This document shows positions 51,640 to 59,495 of a stretch of DNA of 64,000 nucleotides, piece after piece (position 1 is the first letter of the stretch; each line of letters begins with the position of its first letter). A program made the position numbers and the translations under genes. The notes under the pieces were generated by a model. The model saw nothing but the letters and a program-made list of their open reading frames with translations. It did no database searches and was not told the DNA's origin. Source of the DNA: Ornithinicoccus sp045032955. GTDB taxonomy: Bacteria > Actinomycetota > Actinomycetes > Actinomycetales > Dermatophilaceae. Location: assembly GCF_045032955.1 (NCBI RefSeq), contig NZ_JBJFZU010000006.1, positions 1 to 64,000 on the forward strand, read 5' to 3'.

Positions 51640-52749
51640 ATGCACATCCTCCGTGTCGCCAACTTCGTCAGCCCGACCTCCGGGGGCATCAAGACCGCAC
51701 TGCGGCACTGGGGCCAGCACTACCAGGAGCAGGGGCACCGGGCCTCGCTGATCATCCCCGGCCCCGGCCAGGAGATCACCGAGGAGGAGCAGGGCCACGT
51801 CTACCGGGTGCCGGCGACCCCGATCCCGGGCAAGGGCTACTCGCTGATCTGGGGACGTGCCTCGATGTCGAGGCTGATGGACGCCATCGCGCCCGACGCC
51901 CTCGAGGTGTCCGACCGCGCCACCACCCGGTGGATGGGGAGGTGGGCCCGGCGCCGCGGGATCGGCTCGGTGATGATCAGCCACGAGAACATGACCGGCA
52001 TCATGGTCCGTCGCACCCCCGTGCCGGACCGACCCGCGCACTGGGCCGCGGACGTGGTCAACCGGCTCAGCGCGCACGACTACGACGCGATCGTCTGCCC
52101 CAGCGAGTTCGCGGCCGAGGAGTTCCACCGCAACGGGCTGGCCGCCGAGGTGGTCCCGCTCGGCGTCGACCTCGAGGTCTTCTCCCCCGTCACGGACCCG
52201 TCCGCGCGCCGGCCGCCCGGTCCGGGTGAGCCGCTGCGGCTGGTGCACTGCAGCCGGTTGTCCCCCGAGAAGAACCCGGCGCTGTCGGTGGAGACGGTGC
52301 GCGAGCTGGTGCGTCGTGGAGTCGACGTGCAGCTCACCGTCTTCGGCACCGGACCGATGCTGGGCGAACTGGTCCGACGCGCCGAGAACCTGCCGGTCGT
52401 CTTCCACTCCTACATCACCGACCGCCGGGAGCTGGCGGCCGAGATGGGCACCGCGCACCTGGCGATCTCACCAGGGCCGCTGGAGACCTTCGGGCTGGCG
52501 GCGCTGGAGATCCTGGCCTGCGGAATACCCGTGGTGTGCTGCGACGAGGGGGCGCTGCACGAGGTCGTCGGGGACGGCGGGGTGATCAAGCCCTCCACGC
52601 CCGCGGCGTTCGGCGACGGCGTCCAGGAGCTGCTGGAGCGCCCGGGCGCGCACGAGCGGGCCAGACGCACCGCGGAGGACTTCAGCTGGCCGCGCTCGGC
52701 AGACCACATGCTCGCGGTGCACGAGCGGGTCCGGCAGGCGGTCGGCTAG
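51640..52749 (+). CDS. GT4-family glycosyltransferase
   Basis: A 369-residue GT-B enzyme. The N-terminal domain begins MHILRVANFVSPTSGGIKTAL with the glycine loop, and the C-terminal domain has HCSRLSPEKNP and the E-x7-E motif ETFGLAALE followed by CGIPVVCCDEG. This fits retaining transferases using nucleotide sugars, such as the phosphatidylinositol mannosyltransferases. The acceptor is unknown. It starts 19 bases after fabF and may be part of that transcript. No membrane segment is predicted. Its stop codon overlaps that of the convergent DUF3145 gene. Confidence 0.88.
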   Translation: MHILRVANFVSPTSGGIKTALRHWGQHYQEQGHRASLIIPGPGQEITEEEQGHVYRVPATPIPGKGYSLIWGRASMSRLMDAIAPDALEVSDRATTRWMGRWARRRGIGSVMISHENMTGIMVRRTPVPDRPAHWAADVVNRLSAHDYDAIVCPSEFAAEEFHRNGLAAEVVPLGVDLEVFSPVTDPSARRPPGPGEPLRLVHCSRLSPEKNPALSVETVRELVRRGVDVQLTVFGTGPMLGELVRRAENLPVVFHSYITDRRELAAEMGTAHLAISPGPLETFGLAALEILACGIPVVCCDEGALHEVVGDGGVIKPSTPAAFGDGVQELLERPGAHERARRTAEDFSWPRSADHMLAVHERVRQAVG

Positions 52750-53261
52750 CCGACCTTGTGCAGCCAGGTGACCGGAGCGCCCTCACCGGCGTGCCGGTAG
52801 ACCTCGAGCTCGGAGTCCCAGGCGGTGCCCAGCGCGCGGTCCACCTCGGCGGCGATGGTCACGGCAGAACCCTCCGCGGACTCCACGATGTGCCGGATCC
52901 GGTCCTCGTTCACCACGACGTCGCCGTTTGCCGACAGCCGTGCGGTGTGCAGACCCAGCTCCGGGGTGTGCGTCCACCGTGCACCGTCGCTCCCGCGGCT
53001 GGCTTCCTCGACGACCTCGTACCGCAGGCCGTCCCAGCCGCGCATGGCGCTGGCGATGGTGGCGCCGGTCCCGGCCTCACCGGTCCAGGCGAACTCTGTA
53101 CGCATGGCGCCGGTCTCGGCCGGCTGGCTGATCCAGTCGAGCGACACACGCGTGTCCAGGACCCCCTCCAGGGCCCAGGCGATGTGCGGGCACAACGCGG
53201 TAGGGGTGGAGTGGATGAACACCACCCCACGAGTCATGACTCGGGGCATGACAGCGGACAT
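52746..53261 (-). CDS. DUF3145 family protein
   Basis: A 171-residue conserved actinobacterial protein that regularly accompanies the fabDHPF cluster, as in Streptomyces. The core begins TRGVVFIHSTPTALCPHIAWALEGVL and ends EVYRHAGEGAPVTWLHKVG, both strongly conserved in this family. Function is unknown. ATG 53261 is chosen because a GGAGG site lies five bases upstream; homologues begin about nine residues later, so ATG 53237 is possible. Confidence 0.88.
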   Translation of the reverse strand: MSAVMPRVMTRGVVFIHSTPTALCPHIAWALEGVLDTRVSLDWISQPAETGAMRTEFAWTGEAGTGATIASAMRGWDGLRYEVVEEASRGSDGARWTHTPELGLHTARLSANGDVVVNEDRIRHIVESAEGSAVTIAAEVDRALGTAWDSELEVYRHAGEGAPVTWLHKVG

Positions 53262-53444
53262 CCTGGCCTCCTGTGTGGTGAGGGACGTCTTCCCCAACGA
53301 CCTCGACCACGCACAGTTCGGGTATGCCTGCTGGTGCTGCGTCACATTGTGCTCCCCCGCCACGCAATGAGCAAGTGCCACAGGAGATGATTCGTTTCTC
53401 AGGGGTCACTCTTGGCCCGCGCCACACCGAACCTTGACCTCGGC

Positions 53445-53474
53445 TTGGCTTTTTCGTGACCTTTTCGTTATCTT
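53445..53474 (+). promoter_or_regulatory. Promoter of the NlpC/P60 gene with phased repeats
   Basis: TTGGCT (53445-53450) and TATCTT (53469-53474) are 18 bases apart. Across the spacer and -10 box CGTGACC, CGTTATC and CGTACAT recur at 53455, 53466 and 53475, spaced 11 and 9 bases apart. This resembles direct-repeat sites of the MtrA response regulator, which controls wall hydrolase genes in related bacteria, but the match is by eye only. Confidence 0.45.
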
Positions 53475-53483
53475 CGTACATGG

Positions 53484-53525
53484 CACTCACCACGTCCCCT
53501 GCCTTCCCGTGGCAGTGGTGAGCCC
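53484..53525 (+). promoter_or_regulatory. Leader hairpin of the NlpC/P60 gene
   Basis: CTCACCAC and GTGGTGAG form an eight-base stem, with TGCC/GGCA inside, early in a leader of about 125 bases. Such a long 5' leader is unusual in this window, where many mRNAs seem leaderless. I cannot match it to a known riboswitch. The remaining leader up to 53607 is GC-rich with no other clear structure. Confidence 0.45.
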
Positions 53526-53607
53526 CTGACCGAGTCCCCAGGGTGCATCCGGCTCCGCCTCGCACTCCGCTCACAGACGCGAGCCGTCCCGGCCCCGGAG
53601 GTATTGC

Positions 53608-54519
53608 ATGAAGCTTCACGCCAAGCACAACGCGACCGGCTCCACGAGTCGCCAGGGTGTCGCCGCACTGGTCGTCGGCGGCCTCGTCGCCGGCACCGTG
53701 GCCACTGCAGGAGCAGTCGCGTTCACCGGCCCGGAGGGCAGCTCCGCCGCCCGCTCGATGACCGGTGACGTCTCCGGCGCCCTGGCCGACGACGACCGCC
53801 CCGACAGCGCGAGCGACGGGGCCGCGGCCCTGGCCAGCCTGCGCAGCGGCTCGCTCGACGAGCTGCGCGAGCAGGGTGCCGCGAACCGCTCGCAGGCCCG
53901 CACCGCCCCCGAGGACGCCGAGCCGGTGCAGACCGTGCTCGCCGACGCCGGCTTCGCCGGGCACACGCCCGTGGTGGAGGAGCCGGTGGTGCAGGAGCCG
54001 GTCGCCGAGCCGGTGGAGCAGGAGCCGGTCGCCGAGGCCGAGGCCCCGGTGGAGGAGGTCGCGGCCGCGCCGGTGACCCAGGAGGTCTCCGCCCCGGCGC
54101 AGGCCGAGGTGCAGCAGGCAGCCGCCGAGCCCGCCCCGGAGCCGGCACCGGAGCCCGAGCCCGAGCAGGCCGCGGAGCCCGCCCCCTCCGGTGGCGGCGT
54201 CCTCGGTGTCGCCGCGTCCTACGTGGGTTCCCCCTACCAGCTCTACGGCACTCCCCCGAACAGCTTCGACTGCTCCGGCTTCACCTGGTGGGTCTACAAC
54301 CAGGCCGGCATCTCGGTGCCGAAGTCGGTCGCCGGTCAGCGCGGTGCCGTCACCCCGGTGTCCAACCCGCAGCCGGGCGACCTGGTCATCTACAACGACT
54401 GGCACCACGTGGGCATCTACGCCGGCAACGGCATGACCTACGAGGCGCTGAACCCCAGCACGGGCGTGCGCTACGGCCCGATCCTGTCCTCCAACGTCTG
54501 GTACGGCCGCTTCGGCTGA
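53608..54519 (+). CDS. Secreted NlpC/P60 peptidoglycan endopeptidase
   Basis: Exported cell-wall hydrolase of 303 residues. A signal anchor lies at residues ~18-40 (VAALVVGGLVAGTVATAGAVAF). A Pro/Glu/Ala/Val-rich, low-complexity spacer (EEPVVQEPVAEPVEQEPV type) covers ~122-193. The NlpC/P60 domain follows from ~197, with Cys222 in FDCSGF and His267 in WHHVGIY. It should cut peptide stems of peptidoglycan. CCGGAGG precedes the ATG. The repetitive spacer would span the wall. Confidence 0.93.
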   Translation: MKLHAKHNATGSTSRQGVAALVVGGLVAGTVATAGAVAFTGPEGSSAARSMTGDVSGALADDDRPDSASDGAAALASLRSGSLDELREQGAANRSQARTAPEDAEPVQTVLADAGFAGHTPVVEEPVVQEPVAEPVEQEPVAEAEAPVEEVAAAPVTQEVSAPAQAEVQQAAAEPAPEPAPEPEPEQAAEPAPSGGGVLGVAASYVGSPYQLYGTPPNSFDCSGFTWWVYNQAGISVPKSVAGQRGAVTPVSNPQPGDLVIYNDWHHVGIYAGNGMTYEALNPSTGVRYGPILSSNVWYGRFG

Positions 54520-54542
54520 TCCGACGACCGACACCGACGTCG

Positions 54543-54576
54543 CGAACGCCCCCTCCGTCACCGGAGGGGGCGTTCG
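54543..54576 (+). terminator. Terminator of the NlpC/P60 gene
   Basis: CGAACGCCCCCTCC (54543-54556) and GGAGGGGGCGTTCG (54563-54576) form a perfect 14-bp stem with a six-base loop, 24 bases after the stop. Confidence 0.9.
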
Positions 54577-54632
54577 GCATACCGGGTGGTCGATCCCTGA
54601 CGCGACGTCATGCCGCGTGCTAGTTTCGCGGC

Positions 54633-55052
54633 ATGCGCGTCGCGGACCTGATCAAGAAGAAGGGCAGCTGCGTGCTGACCCTCCCGGCGACCGCCACGGT
54701 CACCGAGCTGCTGGAGACGCTCGACGACAACCGGATCGGGGCCGTGGTGGTGCTCGACGGCGACGCGGTCGTGGGGATCGCCTCCGAGCGTGACGTGGTG
54801 CACCACCTTCGCGGCGGACGTGACCACGAGGCCACCGTGGCGCAGATCATGACGACGGCGGTGCAGACCTGCTCGCCGGAGGACGACCTCACCCATCTGG
54901 CGACGACCATGACCCAGGGCCGCTTCCGCCACCTACCGGTGCTGCAGGACGGCGCCCTGGCCGGGATCATCTCGATCGGGGACGTCGTCAAGGCCCGCCT
55001 GGACGCGCTGGAGGCCGAGCGCGACCATCTCGAGTCCTACCTGCGCCAGTGA
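54633..55052 (+). CDS. Two-CBS-domain protein
   Basis: A 139-residue protein made of a CBS pair (residues ~5-60 and ~72-128: GAVVVLDGDAVVGIASERDVV and HLPVLQDGALAGIISIGDVV). Such stand-alone pairs usually bind adenine nucleotides and regulate partners; none is evident here. CTGACG and TAGTTT (54621-54626) are 18 bases apart and the ATG is six bases after the -10 box, so the mRNA is probably leaderless. A short helical tail ends the protein. Confidence 0.9.
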   Translation: MRVADLIKKKGSCVLTLPATATVTELLETLDDNRIGAVVVLDGDAVVGIASERDVVHHLRGGRDHEATVAQIMTTAVQTCSPEDDLTHLATTMTQGRFRHLPVLQDGALAGIISIGDVVKARLDALEAERDHLESYLRQ

Positions 55053-55084
55053 GCCGGCGGGGCGCGCACTAGACTGCCGCGTCG

Positions 55085-55158
55085 GGGCCAGTAGCTCAGC
55101 CGGTCAGAGCAGCGGACTCATAATCCGTCGGTCGTGGGTTCAAGCCCCACCTGGCCCA
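55085..55158 (+). tRNA. tRNA with CAT anticodon (probably tRNA-Ile2)
   Basis: A 74-base cloverleaf: acceptor GGGCCAG/CTGGCCC, anticodon loop CTCATAA, T arm GGTTCAAGCC, and discriminator A; CCA is not encoded. A CAT anticodon can be elongator Met or the lysidine-modified Ile2. The acceptor pairs C4-G69 and C5-G68 are those used by TilS for tRNA-Ile2, which favours Ile2, but this is inference. Confidence 0.9.
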
Positions 55159-55240
55159 CGCGTGGGACAAAGGTCACAATGCGGTGACAACACCCCAAAG
55201 ATGCTGACCAGCGCGGTTGAACACGTCTACTGTGCCCCAC

Positions 55241-56017
55241 ATGACGGACACCCCCCTGCCGCCCGCGGACACCAGCCCGGGCGAACCCCTCGTCGTGCTC
55301 TCGGACGTGAACAAGCACTTCGGGGACCTGCACGTCCTCAAGGACATCAACCTCACCGTGCGCGAGCGCGAGGTGGTGGTGGTCATCGGCCCGTCGGGCT
55401 CGGGCAAGTCCACGCTGTGCCGGACGATCAACCGGCTCGAGGCCTACGAGTCCGGCACCATCACCATCCACGGCGACGAGCTCCCCAGCGAGGGCAAGGC
55501 CCTGGCGAAGCTGCGCGCCGACGTGGGCATGGTGTTCCAGAGCTTCAACCTCTTCAGCCACAAGACCATCCTCGAGAACGTGACCATGGGCCCGATCAAG
55601 GTGCGCAAGGTCAAGGCGGACGCCGCGAAGAAGCGGGCGATGGAGCTGCTCGAGCGGGTGGGTGTCGCCCACCAGGCCGAGAAGTACCCGGCCCAGCTCT
55701 CCGGTGGTCAGCAGCAGCGTGTCGCGATCGCCCGGTCGCTGGCGATGGACCCCACGGTGATGCTCTTCGACGAGCCCACCTCGGCGCTGGACCCCGAGAT
55801 GATCAACGAGGTCCTCGACGTCATGACCAGCCTCGCCAAGAGCGGGATGACGATGATCGTGGTGACCCACGAGATGGGCTTCGCCCGCAAGGCCGCCGAC
55901 CGCGTGGTCTTCATGTCCGAGGGCGCGATCGTCGAGGAGAACACCCCCGAGGAGTTCTTCACCAACCCCCAGTCCGCCCGTGCCCAGGACTTCCTCGGCA
56001 AGATCCTGACCCACTGA
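55241..56017 (+). CDS. gluA: Glutamate-type ABC transporter ATPase
   Basis: ATPase of a polar amino-acid importer, 258 residues. Walker A is GPSGSGKST, the Q-loop VFQSFNLF, signature LSGGQQQR, Walker B VMLFDEPTSALDP and switch His in VVTHEMGF. ATG 55241 stands seven bases behind TACTGT (55228-55233), with CTGACC 18 bases upstream, so the operon mRNA is probably leaderless. A TTG at 55217 is the only longer start. The order A-B-C-D equals the gluABCD glutamate system of corynebacteria. Confidence 0.93.
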   Translation: MTDTPLPPADTSPGEPLVVLSDVNKHFGDLHVLKDINLTVREREVVVVIGPSGSGKSTLCRTINRLEAYESGTITIHGDELPSEGKALAKLRADVGMVFQSFNLFSHKTILENVTMGPIKVRKVKADAAKKRAMELLERVGVAHQAEKYPAQLSGGQQQRVAIARSLAMDPTVMLFDEPTSALDPEMINEVLDVMTSLAKSGMTMIVVTHEMGFARKAADRVVFMSEGAIVEENTPEEFFTNPQSARAQDFLGKILTH

Positions 56018-56052
56018 ATCCCGTACCCCACCACCACCACAAGGAGCACCAC

Positions 56053-56895
56053 ATGCGTTCCACCACCTTCCGGATCGCCGCCCTCGCCTCCGCGGCGGCC
56101 TTCACCCTCGCCGCCTGTGGCGGCGACGACGACGGCGGCGGCGGTGAGGCCGGAAGCGGTGACGGTGAAGGCCTCACCGTCGGCATCAAGTACGACCAGC
56201 CGGGTCTCGGCCTGATGGAGGGCAGCGACCCGACCGGCTTCGACGTCGACGTCGCCAAGGCCGTCGCCGACAAGCTGGGTGTCAGCGAGGACGACATCAC
56301 CTGGCAGGAGGCCCCCACCCCGCAACGGGAGGACCTCCTGGTCAACGAGAGCGTCGACATGATCTTCGCCACGTACTCGATCACCGACGAGCGCAAGGAG
56401 CGGGTCCAGTTCTCCGGTCCCTACTTCGTCGCCGGTCAGGACCTCCTGGTCGCCGCCGACGACACCGAGATCACCGGCCCCGACACCCTGGAGGGCAAGA
56501 TCCTGTGCTCGGTCGCCGGGTCGACCCCGGCGGAGCGCGTGGCCGAGGAGTACCCGGGCGTCCAGATCCAGGAGTTCGACACCTACTCCCTGTGCGTCGA
56601 GAACCTCTCCAGCGGCCAGGTCGACGCGTTGACCACCGACGACGTCATCCTCGCCGGGTATGCCGCACAGTCCCAGTGGGAGGGCCAGTTCCAGGTCGTG
56701 GGCGCCCCGTTCAGCGAGGAGCTCTACGGCGTCGGCCTGAACCAGGACGACGAGCGGTGCGAGGAGATCAACACCGCCCTCGAGGAGCTCTACGAGGACG
56801 GCACGATGGACCAGATCATCGAGGACAACTTCGGAGCCGTGGGGTACACCCCCAGCGACGCGAACCCGCCCGAGATCGGTGGGCACTGCGCCTGA
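56053..56895 (+). CDS. gluB: Glutamate-type solute-binding lipoprotein
   Basis: Extracellular binding protein of the importer, 280 residues. The lipobox LAAC places the lipidated Cys at residue 22, after a signal peptide; a Gly/Asp-rich linker follows. The family 3 core shows LTVGIKYDQPGLG, DPTGFDVDVAKAVADKLG and later EGKILCSVAGSTPAE. AAGGAG precedes the ATG. The polar amino-acid specificity (glutamate or glutamine) is inferred from operon order. Confidence 0.92.
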   Translation: MRSTTFRIAALASAAAFTLAACGGDDDGGGGEAGSGDGEGLTVGIKYDQPGLGLMEGSDPTGFDVDVAKAVADKLGVSEDDITWQEAPTPQREDLLVNESVDMIFATYSITDERKERVQFSGPYFVAGQDLLVAADDTEITGPDTLEGKILCSVAGSTPAERVAEEYPGVQIQEFDTYSLCVENLSSGQVDALTTDDVILAGYAAQSQWEGQFQVVGAPFSEELYGVGLNQDDERCEEINTALEELYEDGTMDQIIEDNFGAVGYTPSDANPPEIGGHCA

Positions 56896-56909
56896 CACCT
56901 GCTCGTCGT

Positions 56910-56948
56910 GGTGGCCGGCCGACGGTGGCTCACCGTCGGCCGGCCACC
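56910..56948 (+). other. Strong hairpin between gluB and gluC
   Basis: Positions 56910-56926 and 56932-56948 form a perfect 17-bp stem with a five-base loop (GGTGGCCGGCC at the left base). No T-run follows and the operon continues, so it probably stabilises the upstream gluAB message or terminates part of transcription, giving more binding protein than permease. Confidence 0.75.
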
Positions 56949-56986
56949 GGTGATCTACCTGCCGCTCTCACTCCGAAAGGGAGGTC

Positions 56987-57667
56987 ATGCTCGAACTCAT
57001 CGAGCGGTTCGATCTCGTCGGCGCCTTCAGGATGACCCTGTGGCTGGCCTTCTGGTCGGCCCTGTGGTCGTTGCTCATCGGCACCGTGGTGGCCATCATG
57101 CGGCTGTCCCCCGTGCGGGCACTGCGGATGCTGGGCAGCGCCTACGTGACGCTGATCCGCAACACGCCGCTGACCCTCATCATCGTCGCCTGCAGCTTCA
57201 TCCTCTGGACCCAGCTCGGGGTGAACATGGCCTCCCGCGAGTCCCCGACCTACATCGACGACAACAACGTCCGCCTCGCGATCCTCGGCCTGTCCGTCTA
57301 CCACGCAGCCTTCGTGTGCGAGGCGCTGCGCAGTGGTGTCAACACCATCCCGCTGGGGCAGGCGGAGGCCGCCCGGTCGATCGGCCTGACTTTCGCACAG
57401 AACATGCGGCACGTCATCCTGCCTCAGGCATTCCGAGGCGCCATCACACCGCTGGGCAACGTCCTGATCGCGCTCACCAAGAACACCACCGTGGCGACAG
57501 CCATCGGCGTCAGCCAGGCTGCCTTCGCGATGCGCAGGATGATCGAGTTCCGTCCTGATGTGCTGTTCAGCGTCTTCGCGCTGATCGCCATCGGCTTCGT
57601 CATCATCACGCTCCCGATGGGTATGGCCATCAGTGCACTCTCCTCGCGACTGGCGGTGAAGCGATGA
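56987..57667 (+). CDS. gluC: Glutamate-type ABC transporter permease
   Basis: Inner-membrane permease of 226 residues with about five hydrophobic helices. The cytoplasmic EAA loop is EALRSGVNTIPLGQAEAARSIGLTF. The N-terminal HisM-type start is typical. GGGAGG precedes the ATG. The stop overlaps gluD (ATGA). Confidence 0.92.
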   Translation: MLELIERFDLVGAFRMTLWLAFWSALWSLLIGTVVAIMRLSPVRALRMLGSAYVTLIRNTPLTLIIVACSFILWTQLGVNMASRESPTYIDDNNVRLAILGLSVYHAAFVCEALRSGVNTIPLGQAEAARSIGLTFAQNMRHVILPQAFRGAITPLGNVLIALTKNTTVATAIGVSQAAFAMRRMIEFRPDVLFSVFALIAIGFVIITLPMGMAISALSSRLAVKR

Positions 57668-58590
57668 GCTCCAGCAACGTCCTCTTCGACGTGCCCGGCC
57701 CCAAGGCCCTGCGGCGGCACATGATCTTCTCGGTCGTCGCGGCTGTCGTCATGCTGGGCGGACTCGGCTACGTCGTCCTGGTGCTGTGGAACCAGGACCA
57801 GATCACCGCGAGCCAGTGGGCTCCGATGCTCACCGCGGAGGCGTGGACGCAGTACGTCCTCCCCGGGGTCCGGGCTACGGTCGTCGCCGCCTTCTTCTCG
57901 ATCATCATCGCCTTCGTCCTGGGCCTGGTGGCAGCCATGGGGCGGATGTCCGAGCTGCTGCCGCTGCGCTGGGTGGCGACTTTGTTCATCGAGTTCTTCC
58001 GCGCCGTCCCGGTGCTGATCATGATGATCTTCGCCTTGACCTTCCTGACGCGGTACACGGGCTTGGAAGCCGGGTCTCGGCCGTTGGTCGCGGTGATCAT
58101 CGGCCTGGTCCTCTACAACTCGGCGGTGATCGCCGAGGTCATCCGATCCGGTGTCGGGTCGCTCCCCGCCGGCCAACGCGAGGGCGGCCTCTCCATCGGA
58201 CTGATGCCGGCGCAGGTGCGGCGGGCCATCCTGGTTCCTCAGGCGCTCACGTCCATGCTGCCGACCTTGGTGAGCCAGATCGTCGTGATCCTCAAGGACA
58301 CCGCACTGGGCTACATCATCCTGTATCCGGAGCTGCTGAACGCGGCGAGGCAGATGGGCTCGCGCTACGGGAACATGACCGTGGCGCTCTTGGTCGGGGC
58401 CGTGCTCTTCATCACCATCAACTGGCTGGTGACGACCTTCGCCGAGTGGCTGGAGGGCCGTCTACGGCGGCGCGGCCGCTCTGCCGGGCCGATCGGGCCC
58501 GCCCACGACGCCATCCAGACCGACGGGACGCCGGACGCGGCCGACGCGGGGGGCGGGCCGATCGGCGCGGTCGGTTCGAGAGGGACCTGA
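57664..58590 (+). CDS. gluD: Glutamate-type ABC transporter permease
   Basis: Second permease, 308 residues. Hydrophobic helices begin at about residue 17, and the EAA loop is EVIRSGVGSLPAGQREGGLSIGL. The C-terminal ~45 residues (RRRGRSAGPIGPAHDAIQTDG onward) are a soluble Gly/Ala/Asp tail beyond the normal end. It overlaps gluC, ends the operon and is followed by a perfect terminator. Confidence 0.92.
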   Translation: MSSSNVLFDVPGPKALRRHMIFSVVAAVVMLGGLGYVVLVLWNQDQITASQWAPMLTAEAWTQYVLPGVRATVVAAFFSIIIAFVLGLVAAMGRMSELLPLRWVATLFIEFFRAVPVLIMMIFALTFLTRYTGLEAGSRPLVAVIIGLVLYNSAVIAEVIRSGVGSLPAGQREGGLSIGLMPAQVRRAILVPQALTSMLPTLVSQIVVILKDTALGYIILYPELLNAARQMGSRYGNMTVALLVGAVLFITINWLVTTFAEWLEGRLRRRGRSAGPIGPAHDAIQTDGTPDAADAGGGPIGAVGSRGT

Positions 58591-58605
58591 GCCGTCCCGG
58601 CGACG

Positions 58606-58650
58606 GCACGTGGAAGGGCCCGGCGCAGTGCGTCGGGCCCTTCCACGTGC
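58606..58650 (+). terminator. Terminator of gluABCD
   Basis: GCACGTGGAAGGGCCCG (58606-58622) and CGGGCCCTTCCACGTGC (58634-58650) form a perfect 17-bp stem with an 11-base loop, 15 bases after gluD. Confidence 0.9.
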
Positions 58651-58730
58651 GCTGCGCCCGACCAGCCTGAACCTCTCCTCACTCGTGTGGCTCACGACCG
58701 ACGCTGCACCGCCGCCGAACATAGATCAAG

Positions 58731-58764
58731 ATGACTCGATGTACTCTTACGGTCATCTAGTCAT
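58731..58764. promoter_or_regulatory. Inverted repeat in front of the TetR gene
   Basis: ATGACTCGATG (58731-58741) and CATCTAGTCAT (58754-58764) are inverted copies with one mismatch, separated by 12 bases. The pair ends 11 bases before the TetR start and overlaps its ribosome binding site region. TetR regulators usually repress their own operon through such sites. Confidence 0.6.
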
Positions 58765-58775
58765 ACGGAGGTCTT

Positions 58776-59495
58776 GTGCCACGTCCCAGCGTCAGTACCG
58801 ACCACATCCTTGATGCCGCCGCCGAGCTGGTCGCTCGGCACGGCTTCGATCACGTGACCACAGCCGAGATCGCCAAGGCTGCAGGCGTCGCCAAGGGCGT
58901 CCTGTATCTGCGCTTCCCCGGCAAGGACGAGTTGCTTGATGGGGTCCTCGACCGTGAGTTCGCCAACGCTGTCCGTTCGATGCGCACGTCCGTCGAGGAG
59001 GACCCCCGGGGGGGCCTGCTGTCCCGGCTGTACCTTCACTCGCTGAAGGCTGTCCGCGCCAGTCCCGTCCTGACCGCTTTCTACGACTCCGTGCACGGCG
59101 AGTCACGTGTGGTGGCGCGGCTGGTCAGGCGTCGTTCCGGTAGCCGGTATCCGGCGCGTGAGCTGGTCGGAGCGGACTTCGTGGCCGAGCTGCACCGGGT
59201 CGGAATGATCCGCGGCGACGTCGACCCCGCCACCCTTCACCGGATCCTGAGCCTGTGGTCGATCGGTCTGGCTGTGAGCGCACCCCATGATGACGTCGAC
59301 GAGCTCATCGTCGGCATGGGTGACCTCGTCGCACGCTCCCTCGACAGCGACGTCGCTGACACCACACCGGGCAAGATCGCGTTCAGCACGTTCGCGCAGA
59401 GAATCATCGACCAGGCAGACCGGCGTGCTCCCGTGACGGTGGCCCCGACGGCCCCACGGGGGCAGCGGACCAGCCCAGAGGCGGCGCCCTCGTGA
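58776..59495 (+). CDS. TetR-family transcriptional regulator
   Basis: A 239-residue repressor. The N-terminal helix-turn-helix is clear (ILDAAAELVARHGFDHVTTAEIAKAAGVAKGVLYLRFPGKDELL, residues ~10-55). The ligand domain is not assignable. A C-terminal Pro/Ala-rich tail follows residue ~215. GTG 58776 has an ACGGAGG site. It overlaps the hydrolase start (GTGA), so it very probably controls the hydrolase. Third codon positions are noticeably less G/C-rich than in neighbours. Confidence 0.92.
   Translation: MPRPSVSTDHILDAAAELVARHGFDHVTTAEIAKAAGVAKGVLYLRFPGKDELLDGVLDREFANAVRSMRTSVEEDPRGGLLSRLYLHSLKAVRASPVLTAFYDSVHGESRVVARLVRRRSGSRYPARELVGADFVAELHRVGMIRGDVDPATLHRILSLWSIGLAVSAPHDDVDELIVGMGDLVARSLDSDVADTTPGKIAFSTFAQRIIDQADRRAPVTVAPTAPRGQRTSPEAAPS

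Noticed and set aside
53480..53607. c-di-AMP (ydaO) riboswitch before the NlpC/P60 gene
   Set aside because: Family context suggests it, but I cannot find the conserved blocks of that riboswitch in the sequence.
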